DNA of 64,000 nt from Pseudomonas sp. MWU16-30317 (GTDB lineage Bacteria > Pseudomonadota > Gammaproteobacteria > Pseudomonadales > Pseudomonadaceae), in contig NZ_JAIWJA010000002.1 of the NCBI RefSeq assembly GCF_020515695.1, positions 744,001-808,000 of the forward strand, read 5' to 3'. Positions 48,407 through 58,343 of the stretch are shown in pieces. The notes under the pieces were generated by a model, which was not told where the DNA came from, ran no database searches, and saw nothing but the letters and a program-made list of their open reading frames with translations. The stretch's first letter is position 1, and every line of letters starts with the position of its first letter. A program made the translations under genes and the position numbers.

Positions 48407-49306
48407 TCAGATCCAGATAAAAAACGCGATCAGCACTGCCACCACTGCCCATTTCTCCAGGTAATAGCGTGTGCGATTGGTCTTTTTCATGGCCTTGCCG
48501 CGCAGGCGCACTTTATAGATACGGCTGAACAGGCGGTTGATTGCGCCGGTGCTGTCCTCGCTTGAGTTCGGCGCTGCCGCCGCCGACATCACATTGCGGC
48601 TGAACCAGCGATTGAAAGCGGCCGCCCAGCGGTATTTCAGGGGGCGCTCGATGTCGCAGAACAGGATCAGGCGATTGCGATCGGTGGTGTTCTCGGCGTA
48701 GTGAATGTAAGTCTCATCGAACATCACCGCCTCGCCATCGCGCCAGTAATAGCTTTCGCCATCTACATTGATATGGCAGCCCGGATCGTTCGGCGTGTCC
48801 AGTCCGAGATGATAGCGATAAGAGCCCGCGTAGGGGTCGCGATGTCGGACCAGGCGCGAGCCTGGCGGCAGTTCGGCGAACATCGCCGCCTTTACTGAGC
48901 CAATCTGCTGTAGCAGTTCGGTGGTGCGCGGGCATAGTTTGGTCGCTGAAGGATGATGGTCGCCGTACCATTTCAGGTAGAAACGCTTCCAGCCAGTTTT
49001 GAAGAACGAGTTGAAGCCGACGTCGTTGAACTGGTCGGAGCGCTTGATTTCCCCTTGGCGCATGAGCGCCAGGCCTTCAGCGCGGATTTCTTCCCAGTGC
49101 GTCTGCAGAGGGGCGAGATCAGGAAAGTCCGCTGTGCTCAGGTACGGCCGGTTGGGCAGCCGCGAGAACAGATAAAGGAAGCTGTTGACTGGGGCGAGCA
49201 CGGTGGAGTGGTCACTTAGCTGACGGCTCAGTTTGTGCCTGACGCGCCCACGGAAATGGATGTAGGCGACCGACAGAACGAAGGCGATGACAATAATGGC
49301 TTTCAT
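48407..49306 (-). CDS. lpxO: LpxO-like lipid A aspartyl/asparaginyl beta-hydroxylase
   Basis: 299 residues with one hydrophobic anchor at each end (residues 2-18 and ACVV-like AVVAVLIAFFIWI at the C-terminus). The Fe(II)/2-oxoglutarate site is in SRLVRHRDPYAGSYRYHLGL (His-x-Asp) and YIHYAENTTDRNRLILF (second His and 2-OG-binding Arg). LpxO 2-hydroxylates secondary acyl chains of lipid A at the inner membrane using oxygen. No clear ribosome site precedes the ATG, which overlaps the stop of a doubtful upstream frame. Confidence 0.9.
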   Translation of the reverse strand: MKAIIVIAFVLSVAYIHFRGRVRHKLSRQLSDHSTVLAPVNSFLYLFSRLPNRPYLSTADFPDLAPLQTHWEEIRAEGLALMRQGEIKRSDQFNDVGFNSFFKTGWKRFYLKWYGDHHPSATKLCPRTTELLQQIGSVKAAMFAELPPGSRLVRHRDPYAGSYRYHLGLDTPNDPGCHINVDGESYYWRDGEAVMFDETYIHYAENTTDRNRLILFCDIERPLKYRWAAAFNRWFSRNVMSAAAAPNSSEDSTGAINRLFSRIYKVRLRGKAMKKTNRTRYYLEKWAVVAVLIAFFIWI

Positions 49307-49626
49307 GTTGAGATTCGGGCTGTAGCCGTCCTGAGGCAGGAAACATCGAGAAAGAGCGCTGAATGTGTGGCCGTGAGCGAATGTTTTGCTGCGGCGCGGA
49401 CATCAGGTCTGAGTAGTGTTGCCTTTTGGACGATATCAAAATCGCCCGGTTGCGCGCCAGCCGTCAAGTCGTAAGGTAGCGTTACTGCTTGCGTAACAAT
49501 AACTTGGCGCAAGGAATGGGCCTCGGGGGTGGGTGTTTCAGGTGTTTTTGCTTGAGCGTCACGGTCGTCCAGGCGCTCGCGGGAGTCGTCTTTGTCGGGC
49601 AGGGTGACTTCTTGCGATTGACCCAC
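49303..49626 (-). CDS. doubtful 107-codon frame upstream of lpxO
   Basis: An open frame with a GTG start ends in a TGA that overlaps the lpxO ATG by four bases, the geometry of translational coupling, and lpxO lacks its own ribosome site. The product (VGQSQEVTLPDKDDSRERLD..., later ATLLRPDVRAAAKHSL) has no recognisable domain, and the frame fills the lpxO-tig gap where promoters for both must lie. It could equally be a chance frame. Confidence 0.2.
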   Translation of the reverse strand: MGQSQEVTLPDKDDSRERLDDRDAQAKTPETPTPEAHSLRQVIVTQAVTLPYDLTAGAQPGDFDIVQKATLLRPDVRAAAKHSLTATHSALFLDVSCLRTATARIST

Positions 49627-49692
49627 TAGAATGCTTGCCCTTGATCTGGGGTCGGAAATGGCCGGCTAACGTCTGTGCAACGAGGAAAATCC

Positions 49693-51003
49693 ATGCAAGT
49701 TTCTGTTGAAAACACTTCCGCTCTCGAGCGCCGCATGACCATTGGCGTGCCTGCCGAGCGCATTGAGGCCGAAGTCAACAAGCGTCTGCAACAGACCGCC
49801 CGCAATGCAAAAATCGCGGGCTTTCGTCCTGGCAAGGTGCCAATGAGCGTCATCCGTCAGCGCTATGAGGCCGACGCACGCCAGGAAGCATTGGGTAATG
49901 TCATCCAGGCTTCGTTCTATGAAGCCGTAGTCGAGCAGAAGCTGAACCCGGCTGGCGCTCCTGCGGTAGAGCCAAAAGTATTCGAAAAAGGCAAGGACCT
50001 GGAATACATCGCGACTTTCGAAGTCTTCCCTGAGTTCGCGGTCGCCGGTTTTGAAGCCATCAGCGTCGAGCGCCTGAGCGCCGAAGTGAAAGATGCCGAC
50101 CTCGACAACATGCTCGAGATCCTGCGCAAGCAGAACGTCCGTTATGAAGCGGTCGACCGTGCTGCTGCCAACGACGACCAGGTCACCATCGACTTCGTCG
50201 GCAAGGTTGACGGCGAAGCTTTCGCTGGCGGTTCCGCTACCGGCACTCAGCTGGTACTGGGTTCGGGCCGTATGATCCCTGGCTTCGAAGACGGCCTGGT
50301 CGGCGCCAAGGCCGGTGAAGAGCGCGTTCTGAACCTGACCTTCCCGGAAAACTACCAGAACCTCGACCTGGCCAACAAAGCCGCCGAGTTCACCGTGACC
50401 GTCACCGCCGTGGCCGCTCCGACCCTGCCTGAACTGAACGAAGCCTTCTTCAATCAGTTCGGCATCAAGGAAACCGGTATCGACGGCTTCCGCACCGAAG
50501 TTCGCAAGAACATGGAGCGCGAGCTGCGCCAGGCGATCAAGACCAAGGTCAAGAACCAGGTCATGGACGGTCTGGTCGAGGGTAACCCGATCGAAGTGCC
50601 CAAGGCGCTGCTGTCCAACGAAGTCGATCGTCTGCGCGTGCAGGCCGTTCAGCAGTTCGGTGGCAACATCAAGCCTGACCAGCTGCCGGCCGAGCTGTTC
50701 GAAGAGCAAGCCAAGCGCCGCGTGGTGCTGGGCCTGATCGTCGCCGAGGTGGTCAAGCAGCACGACCTCAAGCCTGACGAAGCCCGCGTTCGCGAGCTGA
50801 TCCAGGAAATGGCCTCTGCCTACCAGGAGCCAGAGCAGGTTGTAGCCTGGTACTACAAAAATGACCAGCAGCTGAACGAAGTGCGTTCGGTTGTGCTGGA
50901 AGAGCAAGTTGTGGATACTGTTCTGCAGAAGGCTAAGGTGACCGATAACGCGGTCTCTTACGAAGAAGCGGTCAAACCGGCTGAAGCAGCACAAGCCGAC
51001 TGA
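49693..51003 (+). CDS. tig: trigger factor chaperone
   Basis: 436 residues, ribosome site GAGGA. Ribosome-binding N-terminal domain with the signature [20 protein letters not shown]-type isomerase domain ([36 protein letters not shown]) and long helical C-terminal arms. It meets nascent chains at the ribosome exit. Start of the tig-clpP-clpX-lon protein quality-control block. A weak TAGAAT -10 lies near 49626. Confidence 0.96.
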   Translation: MQVSVENTSALERRMTIGVPAERIEAEVNKRLQQTARNAKIAGFRPGKVPMSVIRQRYEADARQEALGNVIQASFYEAVVEQKLNPAGAPAVEPKVFEKGKDLEYIATFEVFPEFAVAGFEAISVERLSAEVKDADLDNMLEILRKQNVRYEAVDRAAANDDQVTIDFVGKVDGEAFAGGSATGTQLVLGSGRMIPGFEDGLVGAKAGEERVLNLTFPENYQNLDLANKAAEFTVTVTAVAAPTLPELNEAFFNQFGIKETGIDGFRTEVRKNMERELRQAIKTKVKNQVMDGLVEGNPIEVPKALLSNEVDRLRVQAVQQFGGNIKPDQLPAELFEEQAKRRVVLGLIVAEVVKQHDLKPDEARVRELIQEMASAYQEPEQVVAWYYKNDQQLNEVRSVVLEEQVVDTVLQKAKVTDNAVSYEEAVKPAEAAQAD

Positions 51004-51030
51004 TCGTTCCACTCGTTTGAAAATACACCC

Positions 51031-51055
51031 ATAAGCCAGCCTCGCGCTGGCTTAT
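51031..51055 (+). terminator. hairpin between tig and clpP
   Basis: ATAAGCCAGC-CTCGC-GCTGGCTTAT, a perfect 10-bp stem 28 bp after tig. No T-tract follows, so it is more likely a partial terminator or RNA processing/stability site separating tig from clpPX. Confidence 0.6.
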
Positions 51056-51095
51056 GCGTATTCAAGACATGACTATTTGGGAGTAACTGCAGAGC

Positions 51096-51731
51096 ATGTT
51101 CCGTAATTCGTATATTCAGCAGAACTCTGATACCCAGGCCGCTGGCGGCCTGGTCCCGATGGTTGTCGAGCAATCTGCTCGTGGCGAACGCGCCTATGAC
51201 ATCTACTCGCGCCTCCTCAAGGAGCGAGTGATCTTTCTGGTTGGTCCGGTAGAGGACTACATGGCCAACCTGATCTGCGCGCAACTGCTGTTCCTTGAAG
51301 CGGAAAACCCGGACAAGGACATCCATCTTTACATCAACTCCCCGGGTGGTTCGGTAACCGCAGGCATGTCGATCTACGACACCATGCAGTTCATCAAGCC
51401 AAACGTGTCGACCACATGTATCGGCCAAGCGTGCAGCATGGGTGCGTTCCTGCTCACTGCCGGTGCCGAAGGCAAGCGTTACTGCCTGCCAAACTCGCGC
51501 GTGATGATTCACCAGCCACTGGGCGGTTTCCAGGGGCAGGCGTCGGATATCGAAATCCATGCCAAGGAAATCCTCTTCATTCGCGAGCGCCTGAACAAGC
51601 TGATGGCCAAGCACAGCGGGAAAACCCTGGAAGAAATCGAGCGTGATACCAACCGCGACAATTTCATGAGTGCCGAAGCTGCCCGTGATTACGGCTTGAT
51701 CGACGAAGTGATCGAAAAGCGCCCTGCTTAA
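51096..51731 (+). CDS. clpP: ClpP protease subunit
   Basis: 211 residues. Catalytic Ser in [13 protein letters not shown], His in [13 protein letters not shown], and Asp in [12 protein letters not shown] short propeptide ([20 protein letters not shown]) precedes the conserved PMVVEQ start of the mature subunit. It forms the tetradecameric chamber that degrades proteins delivered by ClpX or ClpA. clpX follows after 112 bp. Confidence 0.97.
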   Translation: MFRNSYIQQNSDTQAAGGLVPMVVEQSARGERAYDIYSRLLKERVIFLVGPVEDYMANLICAQLLFLEAENPDKDIHLYINSPGGSVTAGMSIYDTMQFIKPNVSTTCIGQACSMGAFLLTAGAEGKRYCLPNSRVMIHQPLGGFQGQASDIEIHAKEILFIRERLNKLMAKHSGKTLEEIERDTNRDNFMSAEAARDYGLIDEVIEKRPA

Positions 51732-51843
51732 CTCAAGCAGCTCAAAATAGGGCCGGTCGGCGAGTCTGACCGCCAGCGGGCTTGAAAAAGCTCGCAATAG
51801 CCTTCATCTTGTGTTGCAAGCCTATCGGATTTGGATCGAACGA

Positions 51844-53127
51844 ATGACTGACACCCGCAACGGCGAGGACAACGGCAAGCTGCTCTATTGCTCCTTCTGT
51901 GGCAAAAGCCAGCATGAAGTGCGCAAATTGATTGCCGGCCCCTCCGTCTTTATCTGCGACGAGTGCGTCGACCTGTGCAACGACATCATCCGCGAGGAGG
52001 TGCAAGAAGCCCAGGCAGAGAGCAGCGCGCACAAATTGCCGTCCCCCAAGGAAATCAGCGGCATCCTCGACCAGTATGTGATCGGTCAGGAGCGCGCGAA
52101 GAAGGTCCTGGCGGTGGCTGTCTACAACCACTACAAGCGCCTCAACCAGCGTGACAAGAAGAACGACGACGTCGAGCTTGGCAAGAGCAACATCCTGCTG
52201 ATCGGACCTACCGGTTCGGGCAAGACGCTCCTGGCTGAAACCCTCGCTCGTCTGCTCAACGTGCCATTCACCATCGCTGACGCCACCACGCTTACCGAAG
52301 CGGGTTATGTCGGCGAGGACGTCGAGAACATCATTCAGAAGCTGCTGCAGAAGTGCGACTACGATGTCGAGAAGGCCCAGATGGGTATCGTCTACATCGA
52401 CGAGATCGACAAGATCTCGCGCAAATCGGACAACCCGTCCATCACCCGCGATGTATCGGGCGAAGGCGTGCAGCAGGCGTTGCTCAAGTTGATCGAAGGG
52501 ACCGTAGCTTCCGTGCCTCCACAAGGCGGTCGCAAACACCCTCAGCAGGAATTCCTGCAGGTCGACACCCGTAACATCCTGTTCATTTGCGGTGGCGCCT
52601 TCTCGGGCCTCGAAAAGGTCATCCAGAATCGCTCCACCAAGGGCGGCATCGGCTTCGGCGCCGAAGTCCGCAGCAAGGAGGAGGGCAAGAAGGTGGGCGA
52701 GTCCCTGCGTGAAGTCGAGCCTGACGATTTGGTCAAGTTCGGTCTGATCCCGGAATTCGTCGGCCGTTTGCCGGTACTGGCGACTTTGGACGAACTCGAT
52801 GAGGCTGCGTTGATGCAGATTCTTACCGAGCCGAAAAATGCCCTGACCAAGCAGTACAGCAAGCTGTTCGAAATGGAAGGTGTCGACCTCGAGTTTCGTA
52901 CCGATGCACTCAAGTCCGTGGCTCGCCGCGCGCTCGAGCGCAAGACCGGTGCACGTGGCCTGCGCTCGATTCTCGAAGGTGTGCTGCTCGACACCATGTA
53001 CGAGATTCCTTCGCAGACCGACGTCAGCAAGGTGGTGATCGACGAAAGCGTGATTGCCGGTACCTCCAAGCCGTTGCTTATCTACGAAAACAGCGAGCCG
53101 CCTGCCAAGGCAGCACCTGACGCATAA
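51844..53127 (+). CDS. clpX: ClpX unfoldase
   Basis: 427 residues. N-terminal zinc-binding domain with [14 protein letters not shown] and a [10 protein letters not shown] pair, Walker [17 protein letters not shown], Walker [10 protein letters not shown], pore loop GYVGEDVE, and the IGF-type ClpP-docking loop in [11 protein letters not shown]. It unfolds tagged substrates for ClpP. The ATG is chosen because the zinc domain then starts at the usual distance. Confidence 0.97.
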   Translation: MTDTRNGEDNGKLLYCSFCGKSQHEVRKLIAGPSVFICDECVDLCNDIIREEVQEAQAESSAHKLPSPKEISGILDQYVIGQERAKKVLAVAVYNHYKRLNQRDKKNDDVELGKSNILLIGPTGSGKTLLAETLARLLNVPFTIADATTLTEAGYVGEDVENIIQKLLQKCDYDVEKAQMGIVYIDEIDKISRKSDNPSITRDVSGEGVQQALLKLIEGTVASVPPQGGRKHPQQEFLQVDTRNILFICGGAFSGLEKVIQNRSTKGGIGFGAEVRSKEEGKKVGESLREVEPDDLVKFGLIPEFVGRLPVLATLDELDEAALMQILTEPKNALTKQYSKLFEMEGVDLEFRTDALKSVARRALERKTGARGLRSILEGVLLDTMYEIPSQTDVSKVVIDESVIAGTSKPLLIYENSEPPAKAAPDA

Positions 53128-53151
53128 CCTGCGGTACAGCGTGGAAAACAG

Positions 53152-53173
53152 AAGGGGCCTTCGGGCCCCTTTC
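53152..53173 (+). terminator. terminator of clpX
   Basis: AGGGGCC-TTCG-GGCCCCT followed by TTCGTTTT, 25 bp past the clpX stop. It isolates lon, which has its own heat-shock-like promoter just downstream. Confidence 0.8.
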
Positions 53174-53191
53174 GTTTTCCTGAGCCCAGCG

Positions 53192-53220
53192 CTTGTTTTT
53201 TTTGGGGCATGCCCCCACAT
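53192..53220 (+). promoter_or_regulatory. sigma-32-like promoter of lon
   Basis: CTTGTTT (53192-53198), a 13-bp spacer and CCCCCACAT (53212-53220) fit the heat-shock pattern CTTGAAA-N11-16-CCCCATNT. About 58 bp before the lon ATG. Lon is a heat-shock protease in related bacteria. Confidence 0.6.
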
Positions 53221-53277
53221 TGGTTTCAGACCCAATTCCATCTGTGTGCGGCCCATGGCCGCTGAAGAGGCGAAATC

Positions 53278-55674
53278 ATGAAGACAACCATTGAATTGCC
53301 TCTCTTGCCGTTGCGTGATGTCGTGGTATATCCGCATATGGTTATCCCGCTGTTCGTGGGGCGCGAGAAGTCGATCGAGGCTCTGGAAGCCGCGATGACA
53401 GGCGAGAAGCAGATCTTGCTGCTGGCACAGCGCAATCCTGCGGACGATGATCCGGGTGAAGACGCACTGTATCGTGTGGGTACCATCGCTACTGTCCTGC
53501 AGTTGCTCAAGCTGCCCGATGGCACCGTCAAGGTGCTGGTCGAAGGCGAGCAGCGCGGTACCGTCGAGCGTTACATGGAGGTAGACGGCCATTGCCGCGC
53601 CGAAGTGGCGCTGATCGACGAGACCGTTGCCGCTGACCGCGAGTCCGAAGTTTTTGTACGCAGCCTGCTCTCGCAATTCGAGCAGTATGTGCAGCTGGGC
53701 AAGAAAGTCCCGGCTGAAGTCCTGTCCTCCCTCAACAGCATCGATGAGCCGGGTCGCCTGGTCGACACCATGGCTGCGCACATGGCGCTGAAGATCGAGC
53801 AGAAGCAGGAAATCCTCGAAATCATCGATCTGCCCGCCCGGGTAGAGCACGTCCTGGCGTTGCTGGATGGCGAGATCGACCTGTTGCAGGTCGAAAAACG
53901 CATTCGCGGTCGGGTCAAGAAGCAAATGGAGCGAAGCCAGCGCGAGTACTACCTGAATGAGCAGATGAAGGCCATTCAGAAAGAACTCGGCGACAGCGAC
54001 GAAGGGCACAACGAAGTCGAAGAGCTGAAAAAGCGCATCGATGCCGCCGGCCTGCCCAAGGACGCTCTGACCAAGGCTAATGCAGAGCTGAACAAGCTCA
54101 AGCAAATGTCGCCGATGTCGGCTGAAGCCACCGTGGTACGTACCTATATCGACTGGCTGGTGCAGGTGCCGTGGAAAGCGCAGAGCAAGGTGCGCCTGGA
54201 CCTGGCCCGCGCTGAAGAGATCCTCGATGCCGACCACTACGGTCTGGAAGAGGTGAAGGAACGTATCCTCGAATACCTCGCCGTGCAAAAGCGCGTGAAA
54301 AAGATTCGCGGCCCGGTGCTGTGCCTGGTCGGTCCTCCTGGTGTGGGTAAAACCTCCCTGGCGGAGTCGATCGCCAGCGCCACCAATCGTAAATTCGTGC
54401 GCATGGCCCTGGGTGGTGTGCGTGATGAAGCCGAAATTCGTGGCCATCGCCGGACCTACATCGGTTCGATGCCAGGAAGATTGATTCAAAAGATGACCAA
54501 AGTAGGCGTCCGCAACCCGCTGTTCCTGCTCGACGAGATCGACAAGATGGGCAGCGACATGCGTGGCGATCCGGCGTCGGCGTTGCTGGAGGTGCTCGAC
54601 CCCGAGCAGAACCACAACTTCAACGACCACTACCTCGAGGTCGACTACGACCTGTCCGACGTGATGTTCCTGTGCACCTCGAACTCCATGAACATCCCGC
54701 CTGCGCTGCTGGACCGCATGGAAGTGATTCGCCTGCCGGGCTACACCGAAGACGAAAAGATCAACATCGCCACCAAGTACCTGTCGCCCAAGCAGATTCA
54801 GACCAACGGCCTGAAAAAGGGCGAGCTGGAGATCGAGGTCGAGGCGATTCGCGACATCATCCGCTACTACACCCGTGAAGCCGGTGTACGTGGGCTGGAG
54901 CGGCAGATCGCCAAGGTGTGCCGCAAAGTCGTCAAGGAGCACTCCAATACCAAGAAGTTCTCCGTGGTCGTTGGTGCCGATTCGCTCGAAGCGTTGCTCG
55001 GTGTGCGCAAATTCCGCTACGGCCTGGCCGAACAGCAGGATCAGATCGGCCAAGTGACTGGCCTGGCCTGGACTCAGGTCGGTGGCGAATTGCTCACCAT
55101 CGAATCCGCCGTGGTGCCCGGCAAGGGGCAGTTGATCAAGACCGGTTCGCTGGGCGACGTGATGGTCGAATCCATCACCGCCGCGCTCACTGTGGTCCGC
55201 AGTCGCGCCCGTAGCCTGGGCATCCCTGCAGACTTCCACGAGAAGCGCGACGTGCACATCCATATGCCGGAAGGGGCGACGCCCAAAGACGGCCCTAGCG
55301 CGGGCGTGGGCATGTGCACGGCCCTGGTGTCGGCCTTGACCCAGATCCCTGTACGCGCCGATGTCGCCATGACGGGTGAAATCACTTTGCGCGGGCAGGT
55401 ACTGGCAATCGGTGGATTGAAGGAAAAACTTCTCGCGGCGCATCGCGGTGGCATCAAGACCGTGATCATTCCGGAAGAGAACGTGCGTGACTTGAAAGAG
55501 ATTCCGGACAACATCAAGCAGGATCTTCAGATCAAACCCGTTAAATGGATTGACGAAGTCCTGCAAATTGCGCTGCAATACGCGCCGGAGCCCTTGCCCG
55601 ATGTGGCTCCCGAGATAGTTGCAAAGGATGAAAAGCGCGATTCTGATGCCAAGGAAAGGATCAGTACGCACTAG
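53278..55674 (+). CDS. lon: ATP-dependent protease Lon
   Basis: 798 residues. N-terminal substrate domain ([20 protein letters not shown]), AAA+ with Walker [19 protein letters not shown] and [20 protein letters not shown], and a Ser-Lys protease domain: Ser in [13 protein letters not shown], Lys in [14 protein letters not shown]. It degrades misfolded and short-lived regulatory proteins. Preceded by a heat-shock-like promoter and followed by a terminator that contains the hupB promoter. Confidence 0.97.
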   Translation: MKTTIELPLLPLRDVVVYPHMVIPLFVGREKSIEALEAAMTGEKQILLLAQRNPADDDPGEDALYRVGTIATVLQLLKLPDGTVKVLVEGEQRGTVERYMEVDGHCRAEVALIDETVAADRESEVFVRSLLSQFEQYVQLGKKVPAEVLSSLNSIDEPGRLVDTMAAHMALKIEQKQEILEIIDLPARVEHVLALLDGEIDLLQVEKRIRGRVKKQMERSQREYYLNEQMKAIQKELGDSDEGHNEVEELKKRIDAAGLPKDALTKANAELNKLKQMSPMSAEATVVRTYIDWLVQVPWKAQSKVRLDLARAEEILDADHYGLEEVKERILEYLAVQKRVKKIRGPVLCLVGPPGVGKTSLAESIASATNRKFVRMALGGVRDEAEIRGHRRTYIGSMPGRLIQKMTKVGVRNPLFLLDEIDKMGSDMRGDPASALLEVLDPEQNHNFNDHYLEVDYDLSDVMFLCTSNSMNIPPALLDRMEVIRLPGYTEDEKINIATKYLSPKQIQTNGLKKGELEIEVEAIRDIIRYYTREAGVRGLERQIAKVCRKVVKEHSNTKKFSVVVGADSLEALLGVRKFRYGLAEQQDQIGQVTGLAWTQVGGELLTIESAVVPGKGQLIKTGSLGDVMVESITAALTVVRSRARSLGIPADFHEKRDVHIHMPEGATPKDGPSAGVGMCTALVSALTQIPVRADVAMTGEITLRGQVLAIGGLKEKLLAAHRGGIKTVIIPEENVRDLKEIPDNIKQDLQIKPVKWIDEVLQIALQYAPEPLPDVAPEIVAKDEKRDSDAKERISTH

Positions 55675-55698
55675 CACGCATTTGTCCGGGAGGCTTCC

Positions 55699-55740
55699 TT
55701 GACAGATTTTTAGAGCCCTTGATATAAAGCGGCTCTTTTT
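55699..55740 (+). promoter_or_regulatory. hupB promoter nested in the lon terminator
   Basis: TTGACA (55699-55704) and TATAAA (55723-55728) with an 18-bp spacer form a near-consensus promoter. The same bases hold an intrinsic terminator: AGAGCC (55712-55717) pairs with GGCTCT (55731-55736), followed by TTTTTG; the -10 lies in its loop. Lon transcription would end exactly where hupB transcription begins. Confidence 0.75.
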
Positions 55741-55826
55741 GTGTCGGGGAGTCCGCCCGGCACCCGGTTTTTCTGTGTCGAATACATACTTAGAAATAAC
55801 TTAATAGAGATATAAGGGGACTTAGA

Positions 55827-56099
55827 GTGAACAAGTCGGAACTGATTGATGCTATCGCTGCATCCGCTGATATCCCGAAAGCTGCTGCCGGCCGTGCGCT
55901 GGATGCAGTCATCGAATCCGTCACTGGCGCCCTGAAAGGTGGCGACTCGGTGGTTCTGGTCGGCTTCGGTACTTTCTCTGTAACTGATCGCCCAGCCCGT
56001 ACCGGCCGCAATCCACAGACCGGTAAGACACTGGAAATCCCTGCGGCCAAAAAGCCAGGCTTCAAAGCCGGTAAAGCACTCAAAGAAGCCGTCAACTAA
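55827..56099 (+). CDS. hupB: DNA-binding protein HU-beta
   Basis: 90 residues from a GTG with AAGGGGA upstream. [40 protein letters not shown] and the end [16 protein letters not shown] are the HU fold with its DNA-bending arms. It coats and bends DNA non-specifically. About 90-nt leader from the nested promoter. Confidence 0.97.
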   Translation: MNKSELIDAIAASADIPKAAAGRALDAVIESVTGALKGGDSVVLVGFGTFSVTDRPARTGRNPQTGKTLEIPAAKKPGFKAGKALKEAVN

Positions 56100-56151
56100 G
56101 CTTCTTCATCGCCTTGCCTGGCTAGGGCGGGAGTAATCCCGTCCTGGCAGC

Positions 56152-56225
56152 GGAGCGGTAGGCCGGTGGATCGCGAGATCCAGCCGGACACCGAGGTTCG
56201 CAGGTTGAACCCATCCGCTTCGCCA
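56152..56225 (+). other. degenerate tRNA-Asp-like sequence between hupB and ppiD
   Basis: The first ten bases GGAGCGGTAG and the last twelve TCCGCTTCGCCA mirror the ends of a Pseudomonas tRNA-Asp; the acceptor arms GGAGCGG and CCGCTTC pair at all seven positions (one G-U) before G and CCA. The interior is wrong for a tRNA: instead of D and anticodon arms it holds a hairpin CCGGTGGATC-GCGA-GATCCAGCCGG, and the T-arm (GGTTGAACC) is broken. Span 74 nt. Best read as a decayed or rearranged tRNA remnant. Confidence 0.4.
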
Positions 56226-56233
56226 GTTACGAG

Positions 56234-56257
56234 AAGGCGCATCCTCGGATGCGCCTT
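56234..56257 (+). terminator. terminator downstream of hupB
   Basis: AAGGCGCATCC-TC-GGATGCGCCTT, 11-bp perfect stem followed by TCTTCT. It closes the hupB transcript after the tRNA-like sequence. Confidence 0.75.
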
Positions 56258-56323
56258 TCTTCTATCCGGATTCTACCCACGCTCCGCGGTTGGTAATTGT
56301 GCACGACCGTTTCTGGGGGACGC

Positions 56324-58198
56324 ATGCTGCAAAACATCAGGGACAATTCACAAGGCTGGATTGCCAAAACTATCATTGGTGTCATCGTCTGCCTGATGGC
56401 ATTGACGGGCTTCGATGCCATCTTCCGCGCCACCAGTCATAGCGACGATGCCGCGAAGGTCAACGGCGACGAGATCAGCACCGCCGACCTGAACCAGGCG
56501 ATAGAAATGCAACGGCGCCAGCTGCTGCAACAACTGGGCAAGGATTTCGATCCGGCGATGCTGGACGACAAGATGCTGCGCGAATCGGCTCTCAAGGGCT
56601 TGATCGATCGCAAGCTGCTGTTGCAGGGTGCCTCTGATTCCAAGTTTGCCTTCTCCGAAGCGGCTATTGACCAGGTCATGCTGCAAACGCCGGAATTTCA
56701 GGTCGATGGCAAATTCAGCCCTGATCGCTTCGATCAGGTGATCAAGCAAATGGGCTTCGGGCGTCTGCAATTCCGTCAGATGCTGGCCGACGAGATGCTC
56801 ATTGGTCAATTGCGCGCCGGTCTGGCGGGCAGCAGCTTCGTGACCGATGATCAGGTGCTGGCGTTCGCCCGTCTGGAAAAACAGACCCGCGATTTCGCTT
56901 CCCTGACCTTCAAGGCAGATCCGGCGACCGCCAAGGTCACCGATGACGAAATCAAGGCGCAGTACGATCAGCACACCAAGCAGTTCATGAGCCCCGATCA
57001 AGTGGTGCTGGACTACGTGGAGCTGAAGAAGTCGGCGTTCTTCGATCAGGTCAAGGTCGACAACGACGCGTTGCAGGCGTTGTACCAGAAAGAAACCGCC
57101 AACCTTGCCGAACAGCGCCGAGCCGCGCACATCCTTATCGAAGTCAACGCCAAGACGACCGATGCCCAGGCCAAAGCCAAGATCGAAGAGATTCAGGCGC
57201 GCCTGGCCAAGGGCGAAGATTTCGCTGCGCTGGCCAAGGAGTTCTCGCAGGATCCAGGTTCGGCGAAAAACGGCGGCGATCTGGGCTACGCCGGTGAAGG
57301 TGTCTACGATCCTGCATTCGAGACGTCGCTGTATGCGCTCAAGCAGGGCGAGGTCTCGGCCCCGGTCAAGACTCAGTTCGGCTGGCACTTGATCAAGTTG
57401 CTGGGCGTGCAGGCTCCTGATGTACCGACATTCGCCAGCCTCAAGGACAAACTCACCAACGAGCTGAAATCCCAGCAGGTCGAACAGCTGTACGTCGATG
57501 CCAGCAAGAAGCTCCAGGACTCGGCCTATGAGGCTTCCGACCTGGCGCAGCCTGCTTCGGACCTCGGCTTGAAGGTGCAGACTTCGCAGCCGGTAGGGCG
57601 TGAGGGCGGCACGGAAGGCATTACTGCCAGCCGTCAGGTGATGCAGGCGGCGTTCAGCCAGGAAGTCCTGGATGAAGGCGCTAACAGCGCCGCGATCGAG
57701 CTCGATCCGGAAACCACCGTAGTAGTGCGCGTCAAGGAACACCGCAAGCCTGAGCAACTGCCATTGACCGCAGTGGCCGATGGTATTCGTTCCGAGCTGG
57801 CCAAGCAGCACGCCACCGAGGCACTCAAAGCCAAGAGCGAAGCGCTGATTGCCGGCCTGCGCGACGGCAAGATCGCATCGACTGCGGCTCAGGAGGGTCA
57901 GTCCTGGAAAGTGATCGAAGCGGCTAGCCGCAGTCAGGACGGTATCGACCCGGTAGAGCTGCAAGCCGTGTTCCGCATGGTCAAGCCCACTGACAAGGAC
58001 AAGCCTGTGTACAGCAGCGTGACCTTGTCGGACGGCAGTGTCGTGGTATTGCGCCTCAACGGCGTCAATCAGGGCGCGGCGCCTTCGGATGAAGAGAAAG
58101 CCTCTTATCGTCGCTTCCTCGCTTCCCGTGCCGGCCAGGAGGACTTTGCCGCCTACCGCAAGCAGCTGGAAGCCAAAGCTGACGTGAAGCGCTACTAA
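56324..58198 (+). CDS. ppiD: membrane-anchored periplasmic folding factor PpiD
   Basis: 624 residues, ribosome site GGGGA. One N-terminal membrane anchor (about 12-32, WIAKTIIGVIVCLMALTGF), a SurA-like N-terminal chaperone region (AAKVNGDEISTADLNQAIEM), a parvulin domain (RRAAHILIEVNAKTTDAQAK, FSQDPGSAKNGGDLGYAGEG, TQFGWHLIKLLGV) and a second helical part. It assists newly secreted outer-membrane proteins near the Sec translocon. Position after hupB is the usual one. Confidence 0.93.
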   Translation: MLQNIRDNSQGWIAKTIIGVIVCLMALTGFDAIFRATSHSDDAAKVNGDEISTADLNQAIEMQRRQLLQQLGKDFDPAMLDDKMLRESALKGLIDRKLLLQGASDSKFAFSEAAIDQVMLQTPEFQVDGKFSPDRFDQVIKQMGFGRLQFRQMLADEMLIGQLRAGLAGSSFVTDDQVLAFARLEKQTRDFASLTFKADPATAKVTDDEIKAQYDQHTKQFMSPDQVVLDYVELKKSAFFDQVKVDNDALQALYQKETANLAEQRRAAHILIEVNAKTTDAQAKAKIEEIQARLAKGEDFAALAKEFSQDPGSAKNGGDLGYAGEGVYDPAFETSLYALKQGEVSAPVKTQFGWHLIKLLGVQAPDVPTFASLKDKLTNELKSQQVEQLYVDASKKLQDSAYEASDLAQPASDLGLKVQTSQPVGREGGTEGITASRQVMQAAFSQEVLDEGANSAAIELDPETTVVVRVKEHRKPEQLPLTAVADGIRSELAKQHATEALKAKSEALIAGLRDGKIASTAAQEGQSWKVIEAASRSQDGIDPVELQAVFRMVKPTDKDKPVYSSVTLSDGSVVVLRLNGVNQGAAPSDEEKASYRRFLASRAGQEDFAAYRKQLEAKADVKRY

Positions 58199-58215
58199 GC
58201 GCAGTCAGCGGCAAA

Positions 58216-58253
58216 CAAAAAAACCGCCGGGTGTGAACCCGGCGGTTTTTTTT
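58216..58253. terminator. bidirectional terminator between ppiD and yejF
   Basis: AAAAAAACCGCCGGG-TGTGAA-CCCGGCGGTTTTTTTT, a long stem with A and T tracts on both sides. It ends both convergent transcripts. No fabI gene lies here. Confidence 0.92.
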
Positions 58254-58343
58254 CGTCTCTGTAACGAGGAGGCTTGCCTGCGAAAATCTTGCTGACGACC
58301 TCATTCTACCCGCGACGCCGCCATTCGGCGGGAAGCCACCGCG

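Noticed and set aside
51742..55677. 1311-codon minus-strand frame opposite clpX and lon
   Set aside because: Shadow of two essential-type genes; composition bias from third-position GC explains its length.
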